Shown piece after piece: positions 53,950 through 60,834 of a stretch of DNA of 64,000 bases. Below the pieces are notes generated by a model that saw nothing but the letters and a program-made list of their open reading frames with translations, did not search any database and was not told the origin of the DNA. Position 1 is the first letter of the stretch; each line of letters opens with the position of its first letter. The position numbers were made by a program, and so were the translations under genes. Source of the DNA: Bradyrhizobium sp. WSM471 (GTDB lineage Bacteria > Pseudomonadota > Alphaproteobacteria > Rhizobiales > Xanthobacteraceae); NCBI RefSeq assembly GCF_000244915.1, contig NZ_CM001442.1:5456001-5520000 (forward strand), read 5' to 3'.

Positions 53950-54321
53950 ATGAAGCCAGACGTCTATGCAGCGAACTGCCCCACGCGACAGATCCTCGAC
54001 CGCGTCGGCGACAAATGGGCAGTGCTGATCCTGCTGCTGCTGCGCGAGGAGCCGATGCGCTTCAATCAGTTGCGCCGGACGATCGAAGGCATTTCGCAGA
54101 AGATGCTGAGCCAGGTTCTCAAGTCGCTCGAGCGCGATGGATTGCTCAAGCGTCACGCCATCGCAACCGTGCCGGTGACCGTGGAATACTCGATCACGCA
54201 GCTCGGCGTGACGCTCGCCGCCGCCGTCGATCCGCTGCGCGATTGGGCCGAACAGAATCTGAAAGACGTGCTCGCCGCCCAGAGCCGCTACGACGCGCAG
54301 TTGAAGGATGAAGCGGCGTAA
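53950..54321 (+). CDS. HxlR-family transcriptional regulator
   Basis: 123 residues. It begins with AANCPTRQILDRVGDKWAVL; a single Cys before the first helix, as in redox-sensing HxlR proteins such as YodB, is at residue 10. The recognition part MRFNQLRRTIEGISQKMLSQ and the wing ATVPVTVEYSITQLG follow. ATG 53950. It is divergent from the NmrA-like oxidoreductase, the typical arrangement for quinone- or aldehyde-responsive HxlR regulators. Confidence 0.88.
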   Translation: MKPDVYAANCPTRQILDRVGDKWAVLILLLLREEPMRFNQLRRTIEGISQKMLSQVLKSLERDGLLKRHAIATVPVTVEYSITQLGVTLAAAVDPLRDWAEQNLKDVLAAQSRYDAQLKDEAA

Positions 54322-54325
54322 GACG

Positions 54326-54739
54326 CTAGGCCTGCCCGGCCTTGGCGAGTTCGACCTCGACGCGCAGCTCGATCTCGGACAGCACCGAATCCAGGCCGGG
54401 ATCGCCGGAGGACGATTTCAGGTTCGCCGCAGCGTCACGCAGCCGCATCACGGTCGAGGCGTCGAGCTTGCCGGAGAGAAGTCCCATCTTGAGATCGTCC
54501 AGCACGTCGAGCGCGGTCTTTCCGCGCACGACCGAGCGCTTGCGACGCTCGACCGGATCCTCCTCGATGCCTTGCAGCGCCAGCAGCCCGTCGATGTTGG
54601 CGGCCGCCTTCGGTGCGGCGGCGCCTCGCGTCTCCGGCGCCGACGAGGTGTCGGGTAGCACGAAGCCGCCGGAGCTGGTCCGCCTAGCCTGGTTGGCCGG
54701 CGTTCCAAGCGTGGTGCCGTTCGGTCCGTAGATGCGCAT
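54326..54739 (-). CDS. fliX: Flagellar assembly regulator FliX
   Basis: 137 residues from ATG 54739. The start MRIYGPNGTTLGTPANQARR and the block RSVVRGKTALDVLDDLKMGL are typical of alphaproteobacterial FliX. The rest is helical (residues about 60-135). In Caulobacter FliX couples basal-body assembly to the sigma-54 activator FlbD and so to late flagellar genes. A near-perfect CtrA box lies 47 bases upstream, as expected for a class II gene. It converges on the HxlR gene with 4 bases between stops. Confidence 0.9.
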   Translation of the reverse strand: MRIYGPNGTTLGTPANQARRTSSGGFVLPDTSSAPETRGAAAPKAAANIDGLLALQGIEEDPVERRKRSVVRGKTALDVLDDLKMGLLSGKLDASTVMRLRDAAANLKSSSGDPGLDSVLSEIELRVEVELAKAGQA

Positions 54740-54785
54740 CGGAAGCAATCCGGGTGATCGATGCGCCACATTCGCCGTTTTATGG

Positions 54786-54800
54786 TTAACGGCCCGTAAA
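54786..54800. promoter_or_regulatory. CtrA-type box before fliX (one mismatch)
   Basis: TTAA-CGGCCCG-TAAA, one base away from TTAA-N7-TTAA, 47 bases upstream of the fliX start. Confidence 0.5.
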
Positions 54801-54918
54801 CAGCCCGGCAAAATCTGCCGACAGGCGGCAGTTTCGCTCCTCAGGGACAACACAGGCTGAGGTCGCTCGAAACAGATTTATTCAACCAATTCAGCTACCT
54901 ACCCCCGCTGCCCCGAGT

Positions 54919-54934
54919 TGGCACAGCGCTCGCA
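54919..54934 (+). promoter_or_regulatory. Sigma-54 promoter of flgI-flgJ-flgN
   Basis: TGGCAC-N5-TCGCA with GG (54920-54921) and GC (54932-54933) exactly 10 bases apart. It shares the TCGC form of the -12 element with the flgF promoter. A start near 54945 would give a leader of about 65 bases before flgI. Confidence 0.7.
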
Positions 54935-55009
54935 AGGACAGCGTCGGACCAGCTCGTCATGGGAGTGTCGTGATGGTCCTTTGATTTGAGGAGCCTCGGG
55001 GAGCAGAGG

Positions 55010-56134
55010 ATGCCAAGCGTTCGTTGGGTGAGACTTGTGGGGGTGGCCTGCGCCGCGCTGTCAGCGCTGGTGCTCTCGGTCAATTCTGCAAGCGCGACAT
55101 CGCGCATCAAGGATCTCGCCAACATCGAAGGCGTGCGGCAGAACCAGCTCATCGGCTACGGCCTCGTCGTCGGCCTCAACGGCACCGGCGACACCCTCAA
55201 CAACATCCCCTTCACCAAGCAGTCGCTGCAAGCGATGCTCGAGCGCATGGGCGTCAACATCCGCGGCGCCACCATCCGCACCGGCAACGTCGCCGCCGTG
55301 ATGGTGACAGGCAATCTGCCGGCCTTCGCCACCCAGGGCACGCGCATGGACGTCACCGTCTCCGCGCTGGGCGACGCCAAGAATCTCCAGGGCGGCACCC
55401 TGCTCGTCACCCCACTTCTCGGCGCGGACGGCAATGTCTATTCGGTCGCACAAGGCTCGCTCGCGATCTCCGGCTTCCAGGCCGAGGGCGAGGCGGCGAA
55501 AATCGTGCGTGGCGTGCCGACCGTCGGACGCATTGTCAACGGTGCCATCATCGAGCGCGAGATCGAGTTCGCGCTCAATCGCCTGCCGAACGTCCGCCTT
55601 GCGCTGCGCAATGCCGACTTCACCACGGCCAAGCGGATCGCCGCCGCGATCAACGACTATCTCGGCGTCAAGACCGCCGAGCCGATCGACCCGTCGACCG
55701 TGCAGCTTGCGATCCCGCCGGAGTTCAAGGGCAACGTCGTCGCCTTTCTCACCGAGATCGAGCAGCTCCAGGTCGATCCGGATCTTGCCGCCAAGATCAT
55801 CATCGACGAACGCAGCGGCATCATCGTGATGGGTCGCGACGTCCGCGTCGCCACCGTTGCGGTCGCACAGGGCAACCTCACCGTCACGATCTCCGAGAGC
55901 CCGCAGGTCAGCCAGCCCAACCCGCTGTCGCGGGGGCGGACCGTGGTCGCACCGCGCAGCAGCGTCAGCGTCACCGAGGATGGCAAGAAGTTCGCCGTCG
56001 TCAAGGACGGCGTCTCGCTTCAGCAGCTCGTCGACGGCCTCAACGGTCTCGGTATCGGCCCGCGCGATCTCATCAGCATCCTGCAGGCGATCAAGGCCGC
56101 CGGTGCGATCGAAGCCGACATCGAGGTGATGTGA
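55010..56134 (+). CDS. flgI: Flagellar P-ring protein FlgI
   Basis: 374 residues. A signal peptide (LVGVACAALSALVLSVNSASA) is followed by the nearly invariant RIKDLANIEGVRQNQLIGYG and VVGLNGTGDTLNN. Later, GTMLVTPL-like LQGGTLLVTPLLGADG, the TGEVVMG-like GIIVMGRDVRVATVAVAQGN and the terminal GIGPRDLISILQAIKAAGAI complete the family pattern. It forms the periplasmic P ring. ATG 55010 is chosen for GGGGAG upstream; an earlier TTG is possible. Its stop overlaps the flgJ start. Confidence 0.96.
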   Translation: MPSVRWVRLVGVACAALSALVLSVNSASATSRIKDLANIEGVRQNQLIGYGLVVGLNGTGDTLNNIPFTKQSLQAMLERMGVNIRGATIRTGNVAAVMVTGNLPAFATQGTRMDVTVSALGDAKNLQGGTLLVTPLLGADGNVYSVAQGSLAISGFQAEGEAAKIVRGVPTVGRIVNGAIIEREIEFALNRLPNVRLALRNADFTTAKRIAAAINDYLGVKTAEPIDPSTVQLAIPPEFKGNVVAFLTEIEQLQVDPDLAAKIIIDERSGIIVMGRDVRVATVAVAQGNLTVTISESPQVSQPNPLSRGRTVVAPRSSVSVTEDGKKFAVVKDGVSLQQLVDGLNGLGIGPRDLISILQAIKAAGAIEADIEVM

Positions 56135-56499
56135 TGCAGACCGGCATGGTCAACACCGCCCGGCTCGCCAGCTCCGCCTTCTCGGTGGAGAGCCGCAACG
56201 GCCGGCCGGACTTCGATCTCGCGGCGGCACTGCAAAAAGTCTCGCCGAAGCAGCAGGCCAAGGCGCAGAAGATCGCCACCGACTTCGAGGCGATGTTCCT
56301 CAACAGCATGTTCTCGCAGATGACCTCGGGCCTGAAGGGCGAAGGCCCGTTCGGCGACACGCCTGGCACCGGCGTGTGGCGCTCGATGCTGACCGAGCAA
56401 TATTCCAAGAACTTCGCCAACGCCGGCGGCGTCGGCATCGCCACCGACGTCTATCGCACCCTGATCATGCAGCAGGCAAAAACGATCCGCACGGCATAA
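56134..56499 (+). CDS. flgJ: Rod-binding protein FlgJ, N-domain only
   Basis: 121 residues. It contains the rod-cap/scaffold domain, KIATDFEAMFLNSMFSQMTS and WRSMLTEQYSKNFANAGGVG, but not the C-terminal muramidase domain present in enteric FlgJ. This short form is usual in alphaproteobacteria, where a separate enzyme opens peptidoglycan. The ATG overlaps the TGA of flgI by one base (TGATG). Confidence 0.93.
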   Translation: MQTGMVNTARLASSAFSVESRNGRPDFDLAAALQKVSPKQQAKAQKIATDFEAMFLNSMFSQMTSGLKGEGPFGDTPGTGVWRSMLTEQYSKNFANAGGVGIATDVYRTLIMQQAKTIRTA

Positions 56500-56510
56500 G
56501 GTCAAACGAG

Positions 56511-57008
56511 ATGAACCACTTCAACGCCTCGCGTCAGCCGGTGCAAGCGCAGCGCCCGAACACCGCACCCGGCAGCGCCGAGGCGCGCAAGATCGCCGAG
56601 CAGTTGATGGATGCGATGAGTGCCCTGCTCGGTGTGATCGAGCGCGAGACCGAGCTCGTGCGCGCCGGCCAGGTCCGCGAGGCGATGACCCTCGGGAGCA
56701 AGAAGCAGGAGCTGTCGCGAAACTATGTCGGCGCCGTCACCCAGTTGAAGGCGAACCAGGCTCACCTCGCCAAATCCGCGCCCGAGCTGCTCTCGACGCT
56801 GCATCGGCACCACGATGCATTCCGCGCGATGCTCCAGGTCAACCTCACCGTGCTCGCAACCGCTCACGCGGTGTCGGAGAGCGTCGTGCGCGGCGTCAAC
56901 GCCGAAATCCAGAAGCGCAACGTGCCGAACACCTACACGGCCGCGGGACGACGCGCCACGCCCGGCCCGCGCCACATCACGCCGCTCGCAGTCAGCCGCT
57001 CGCTCTGA
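56511..57008 (+). CDS. flgN: FlgN-like flagellar export chaperone
   Basis: 165 residues, almost entirely helical: EARKIAEQLMDAMSALLGVI, ELVRAGQVREAMTLGSKKQE and HHDAFRAMLQVNLTVLATAH. The size, position after flgJ and the LxxxIExExxxLRxG-like start of the helix fit FlgN, the chaperone for hook-filament junction proteins. Sequence similarity to enteric FlgN is weak, so the call rests mostly on context. ATG 56511 with AAGG upstream. Third gene of the flgI operon, followed by a hairpin. Confidence 0.72.
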   Translation: MNHFNASRQPVQAQRPNTAPGSAEARKIAEQLMDAMSALLGVIERETELVRAGQVREAMTLGSKKQELSRNYVGAVTQLKANQAHLAKSAPELLSTLHRHHDAFRAMLQVNLTVLATAHAVSESVVRGVNAEIQKRNVPNTYTAAGRRATPGPRHITPLAVSRSL

Positions 57009-57041
57009 GCGCGCGCAACAACAAGCGACAATTTTACGAAA

Positions 57042-57069
57042 AACCGCGCGACAACATCGTCGCGCGGTT
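57042..57069 (+). terminator. Hairpin after the flgIJN operon
   Basis: AACCGCGCGAC (57042-57052) pairs perfectly with GTCGCGCGGTT (57059-57069) across a 6-base loop. The following T run is poor, so it may be a processing or attenuating hairpin rather than a strong terminator. Confidence 0.6.
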
Positions 57070-57167
57070 AGGCACGTTTCCTTACCGGATGTTCAATCCC
57101 GGTGTTCCATGGTTGCGTATTGAGAGGGGTTGGGATTTGACTCACGCGAGGCAACCAGGAGGCTGCC

Positions 57168-57527
57168 ATGAGTACAGATTTCAGCATCAGGCCGGTGGGG
57201 ATACCGGTCGCCGTGCAGATCGTAACGACGTCGAATGCGGCGGCGAACGAGGCCGTGCAAACCGATCTGCCCGTGAACCAGACAGTGGCCGCTGGCGATG
57301 CGAGCGCGCCTGCACGCAATGATTTGCGAAGCAACGAGAACATCTCACGCCAGGTCGTGTTCGACCAGGCGGCGGCGTCGTTCGTCTTCCAGGTCGTCAA
57401 CGACAGGACCGACGCGGTCGTCAACCAGTTCCCCGACGAAGCAATGCTGCGCCGGCGGGCCTATTTCCATGCGCAGGATTTGAAATCCGAGCCCTCGCGT
57501 CCGGCCAGCACGGACCGCAGCGCCTGA
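57168..57527 (+). CDS. FlaG-like flagellar protein
   Basis: 119 residues. The N-terminal half is polar and probably disordered; the C-terminal part VFDQAAASFVFQVVNDRTDA followed by VVNQFPDEAMLRRRAYF follows the FlaG pattern (beta hairpin, D-x-x-T/D-x-x-V-V-x-Q-x-P-x-E). FlaG proteins influence filament length or cap assembly and usually sit near flagellin genes, as here. ATG 57168 with GGAGGCTGCC upstream. It is 159 bases after the flgN-like gene and convergent with flaF. Confidence 0.68.
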   Translation: MSTDFSIRPVGIPVAVQIVTTSNAAANEAVQTDLPVNQTVAAGDASAPARNDLRSNENISRQVVFDQAAASFVFQVVNDRTDAVVNQFPDEAMLRRRAYFHAQDLKSEPSRPASTDRSA

Positions 57528-57674
57528 CCATCGGGCGTCGAGCCTCGCAACGGCAACATCGAGATCGCTCGAACCGGTCGGTGGACCGGTAACGACGTTC
57601 TTGATCTGCGTCTTGCCGGTATCCGTCAGCATGAACTTGATGTTGCCGAAGCGGAACGAGCCGTGCTCGATCAC
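57345..57674 (-). other. Open frame coupled to the end of flaF, nature unclear
   Basis: A frame opens with GTG at 57674-57672, overlapping the flaF TGA (GTGA). It gives about 50 residues that look coding (VIEHGSFRFGNIKFMLTDTG and VVTGPPTGSSDLDVAVARLD), but then runs antisense through the 3' part of the FlaG-like gene to 57345. It could be a short real gene, the remnant of a gene formerly after flaF, or chance. No family was recognised; it is not FlbT, which often accompanies flaF. Confidence 0.3.
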
Positions 57675-58039
57675 GGACGGCCGGACAGACCAGCGGCGAT
57701 ATTGCGGTTGATCTCGATCAGCGGACGGAAGTGATCGAACTGCGGGCTCATCTGCAGCGCGGCGGTCTGGCTCAGCACGAACACGCTGATGTTGGCGATC
57801 TTCTGCCGGACGTCGATCGGCTGCGGATTGTTCTCGCGCATGGCCTCGCTCAGGAAAATCGTCCAGAGCTTGCGATTGAACATCAGCGCCTGCGTGGTCT
57901 GTTCGCTGAACGGCTCGGCGCTGTTGATCGCATCCTGAAGCTTGTTCGCGGCCTTGAGCAGGGTCTGCGCTTCGATGTCGCGAGGAGATGCGGTGGTCGT
58001 TGCAACACGCGCGTAGGCCGAGGCAGCGGAATTCGACAT
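57671..58039 (-). CDS. flaF: Flagellin synthesis regulator FlaF
   Basis: 122 residues, all helical. The pattern SASAYARVA then PRDIEAQTLLKAANKLQ, ALMFNRKLWTIFLSEAMREN and PIDVRQKIANISVFVLSQTA matches FlaF, which promotes flagellin translation or secretion opposite to FlbT. ATG 58039 with AGGG upstream. It stands just beyond the flagellin genes on the same strand; flbT is not in the window. Confidence 0.92.
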   Translation of the reverse strand: MSNSAASAYARVATTTASPRDIEAQTLLKAANKLQDAINSAEPFSEQTTQALMFNRKLWTIFLSEAMRENNPQPIDVRQKIANISVFVLSQTAALQMSPQFDHFRPLIEINRNIAAGLSGRP

Positions 58040-58330
58040 CAATCACACCCTGGAGGTTACCTAGCCCGTTGAACGCGCTTAAGGATTTCTTTCCTGACCC
58101 TAGGCAGCACCGCTTAAGATTTGCTTACATGTGTGCTTGGAAGCACTCCGGATTATTACGGGTCTCGGAGTTCTTCGTCATTGTGAAGCTAGACGCGCAT
58201 GTGCACGCTGTAAACACGTCACGCGTGGTGTGCGTCGATCTCAGCTAATCCTGCCTTAGCGATCTCCCTAAAATGAACGGCGGAGCCTTAGCCCCGCCGC
58301 GAAATCGATGAGTGATCTTGCGCCGCGAAA
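58040..58330. other. 291-base gap between flaF and the first flagellin gene
   Basis: Contains the flaF leader, a near-match CtrA box TTAA-GATTTGC-TTAC at 58114-58128 (one mismatch, 75 bases before flaF), and the terminator of the upstream flagellin gene at 58278-58299. No gene was seen. Confidence 0.55.
58278..58299 (-). terminator. Terminator of flagellin gene 1
   Basis: On the minus strand CGGCGGGGC pairs with GCTCCGCCG (one mismatch) around TAAG, followed by GTTCATTTT, about 30 bases after the flagellin stop at 58331. Confidence 0.7.
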
Positions 58331-60619
58331 TTAGCGGAGCAGCTGCAGCACGCTCTGTTGCGACTGGTTGGCCAGCGACAGCGCGGACACCGCGATCGAC
58401 TGGCGGGTCGACAGCGCCTGGCTGTTCGCCGCTTCCTCGTTGGTGTCGGCCAGCGTCAGGTTGGCCGAGCCGGTCTGCAGAACGTTGATCAGGTTCTTGG
58501 AGAAGTCCTGACGCACCTGCACGATCGACAGATTCGAACCGAGCGAAGAACCCTCGGAACGCAGCGTGCTCGAGGCGGCATTCAGGCTGGCCAGCACCTT
58601 GTTCGTGGCACCGTTGTCGATGAAGTCCGTGCCCGGAACGAGATTGCTGAGACCGAGGCCGGCCGCGTTGAACACGACGCCGTTGATGCCGAGCGTCGAA
58701 CTGCCGTTCTCGTTGAAGACCAGCTTCAGCGTGTCGCCGTTGAGCAGGTTGACGCCGTTGAAGGACGAGTCCTGCGACGTCGTGTCGATCTGCGCCAGGA
58801 TGTTGTTGAACTGACTGACCAGGCCGGAGCGCGCGGTCTGCGCGACGGGATCCTGAATCGGGGGCTGCGCGGTGGTAAAGGCCAGCACGCCGGTGAGTGT
58901 ACCGCCGACCGTACCGCCGGCGGTACTCGAGCCGAGGGTCGAGGATGCGTACTCGTTGACGGTGGTGACCGTCAGCACGCCGTTGGCGTCGATCGTCGCC
59001 GTCAGGTGGTTGGCCTGAAGCTGCACATTGAGCTGGTCGAGCGTCTTGACCGTGCCGTTGGTGCCGTCGCCGAAGGTGACGTTGACCGGCGTGCCGCCGT
59101 TGAAGGAGGTGAAGGTCAGCGTCTTGCCGCTGACACCGCCGACACCGGAGTTGCGCGCCGCGGCGAAAGCGGTCGCCGTGCCCGTATTGCCGCTGAGACC
59201 GAACGCGTTGAGCGCATTGCCGGTGCCGGTGATCGACAGGTCGGCGTTGATGCCGGTGGAGAGCGCAAGCTGACCGCTGCTGTTGACGGACGAGGGGATC
59301 TGGCCCGCGGTGGTCTGCAGCGTCGCCGCGCCGTTGAAGATGCTGGCGGTCTTGACGCCGGTGGCGAGGTCGATCGAGTTGAGCAGGTCGGTGAGGGTCG
59401 CGCTCTGGAGGTAGACGGTCGAATTGCCGTTGCCGTCGGTGACGATGTTGCCGTTGACGCCGCCGGAGGTCACGCTCAACGCCGACTGGGGCGACTGGGC
59501 GTTTTTGAACGTGATGGTGTGGCCGTCGATGTTCAGCGTCGAGCCGTCCTGAACGAGCGAGCCGAGCGAGCCCGCGGTGGTCGATCGGTCTGCGGTCACG
59601 CTCGCATTGCCTGCGCCGGTCGCCGCGGTCAGACCCAGCTTGTTGAGGAAGTCGGCCTTGCCCGTCAGGCTCAGATCGGCGCCGGTCGAACTCTTCAGCG
59701 TGACCTGGCCGCCCGTGACGGACGATGCCACCTGCAGCGTGCCGACCGGACCGGCCGAGCCGCTGACCGTGATGGTTGCCGCGCCTGCACTGATTGCCGC
59801 GGTCTTGACGCCGCTGGCGAGGTCGATCGCGCTGAGGACGTCGTTGACAGTCGCGCCGGGCGCAGTCGGCGTTCCCTCGTAGACGATCGAATTGCCGTTA
59901 CCATCGGTGGCGATGTGCCCGCTGGGGTTGAGGCCCCAGCCGGTCGGCTGCGTCGCCGGGGCAACACCGGTGCGGAAGGTAATGGTCTTGCCGTTGACCG
60001 TGATGGTGTCGCCGTCCGCGGGCGCCGCGCCGAAGGTGGTGGATGCTGTTGTGCCGACCAGCGTGGTGGTACCGGAGAGTGCAGTCGTGCCGTCGGCCGC
60101 GGTCGCGGCAAACCCGACATTCGTGCCTGCGTTTGAGCCCAGCGAGGCGCCGAGCGCGGCGGTTCCCGTGACCGGGGTCACGCCACCGGCTGCGCCGGTA
60201 TAGAGCACGTTGCTCTTGGCGGTCGCGCTCGCATAGGAGGTCGTGCCGCGGAGGTCGGCGGGCGTCGCACCGGGAATCGTGGTGGAGACGTTCGATTTGG
60301 TGGAATAGCCGACCGTGGTCTGCAGCGCCTGGTTGGCGATCGACTTGGCGCTGTCGATCAGCTTCTGCAGCGAGGTGATGCCGGTGTTGGCGGCCTGGAG
60401 CACCTGCACACCGTTGTTGATGCCATCCAGCAGGTTGCCGATGTCGCTCGCCCGGTTGTCCAACCCCTGGGCCGTGAAGAAGTTGGTGGGATTGTCGAGC
60501 GCCGTGTTGACCTTCTTACCGGTCGACAGCCGCTCCTGCGTCGTGGCCAGCAAGTCGGCCGTCGACTGCAGCGACAACAGGTTCTGGCGAACGGACGCCG
60601 AGAGAACGATGTTGGACAT
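58331..60619 (-). CDS. fliC: Flagellin 1 (giant flagellin of the thick polar filament type)
   Basis: 762 residues, larger than usual flagellins (about 300-500). The conserved D0/D1 ends are present: MSNIVLSASVRQNLLSLQST at the N-terminus and NSQALSTRQSIAVSALSLAN then QSQQSVLQLLR at the end. The middle (about 200-560) contains three repeated modules, each opening GxTLTxxGxTITF and containing TDGNGNSTVYL, IDLATGVKTA and LSTGINADLSITG blocks, which form surface domains. There are no cysteines. ATG 60619 with AGAGGAAG upstream, and three phased TTAA boxes at 60703-60728. Copies 2 and 3 follow in tandem upstream. Confidence 0.95.
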   Translation of the reverse strand: MSNIVLSASVRQNLLSLQSTADLLATTQERLSTGKKVNTALDNPTNFFTAQGLDNRASDIGNLLDGINNGVQVLQAANTGITSLQKLIDSAKSIANQALQTTVGYSTKSNVSTTIPGATPADLRGTTSYASATAKSNVLYTGAAGGVTPVTGTAALGASLGSNAGTNVGFAATAADGTTALSGTTTLVGTTASTTFGAAPADGDTITVNGKTITFRTGVAPATQPTGWGLNPSGHIATDGNGNSIVYEGTPTAPGATVNDVLSAIDLASGVKTAAISAGAATITVSGSAGPVGTLQVASSVTGGQVTLKSSTGADLSLTGKADFLNKLGLTAATGAGNASVTADRSTTAGSLGSLVQDGSTLNIDGHTITFKNAQSPQSALSVTSGGVNGNIVTDGNGNSTVYLQSATLTDLLNSIDLATGVKTASIFNGAATLQTTAGQIPSSVNSSGQLALSTGINADLSITGTGNALNAFGLSGNTGTATAFAAARNSGVGGVSGKTLTFTSFNGGTPVNVTFGDGTNGTVKTLDQLNVQLQANHLTATIDANGVLTVTTVNEYASSTLGSSTAGGTVGGTLTGVLAFTTAQPPIQDPVAQTARSGLVSQFNNILAQIDTTSQDSSFNGVNLLNGDTLKLVFNENGSSTLGINGVVFNAAGLGLSNLVPGTDFIDNGATNKVLASLNAASSTLRSEGSSLGSNLSIVQVRQDFSKNLINVLQTGSANLTLADTNEEAANSQALSTRQSIAVSALSLANQSQQSVLQLLR

Positions 60620-60702
60620 TGGCGAGTCTTCCTCTTGAACCAGGTACGAATCGGCCGCGCGGTCTTGGAAGCGGGCTTTTGTCCAGTCTTAGAGGCTGTC
60701 CT

Positions 60703-60728
60703 TTAAAGTATGGTTAACGCCGGTTTAA
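60703..60728. promoter_or_regulatory. Three phased TTAA boxes (two overlapping CtrA sites) before flagellin 1
   Basis: TTAA at 60703, 60714 and 60725, each pair separated by exactly seven bases (AGTATGG and CGCCGGT). This makes two overlapping perfect TTAA-N7-TTAA sites. They lie 84-109 bases upstream of the flagellin start. Confidence 0.68.
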
Positions 60729-60780
60729 GGGATAGGGTTAATGGGCGGTGAACGTCCCTGCCCGCCTCCGGACGCAAAAA

Positions 60781-60807
60781 AGCGGCGGGACAAATGGCCC
60801 CGCCGCT
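60781..60807 (-). terminator. Terminator of flagellin gene 2
   Basis: On the minus strand AGCGGCGGG and CCCGCCGCT form a perfect 9-bp stem around a 9-base loop, followed by TTTTTT. It starts 28 bases beyond the stop of flagellin 2. Confidence 0.85.
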
Positions 60808-60834
60808 CTTATTTTATTCAGTGATACCAGCTAC

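Noticed and set aside
57345..58046. A 233-codon minus-strand frame spanning flaF
   Set aside because: Its upstream half is out of frame with FlaF, which is clearly recognisable; only the portion after the flaF stop was kept, as an uncertain feature.
58358..60136. 592-codon plus-strand frame across flagellin 1
   Set aside because: Antisense shadow of a certain flagellin gene; it merely mirrors its repeats.
60680..60697. Sigma-54 promoter before flagellin 1
   Set aside because: GG-N10-GC spacing can be found on the minus strand (TGGAC to CCGCT), but both hexamer cores differ at several positions.
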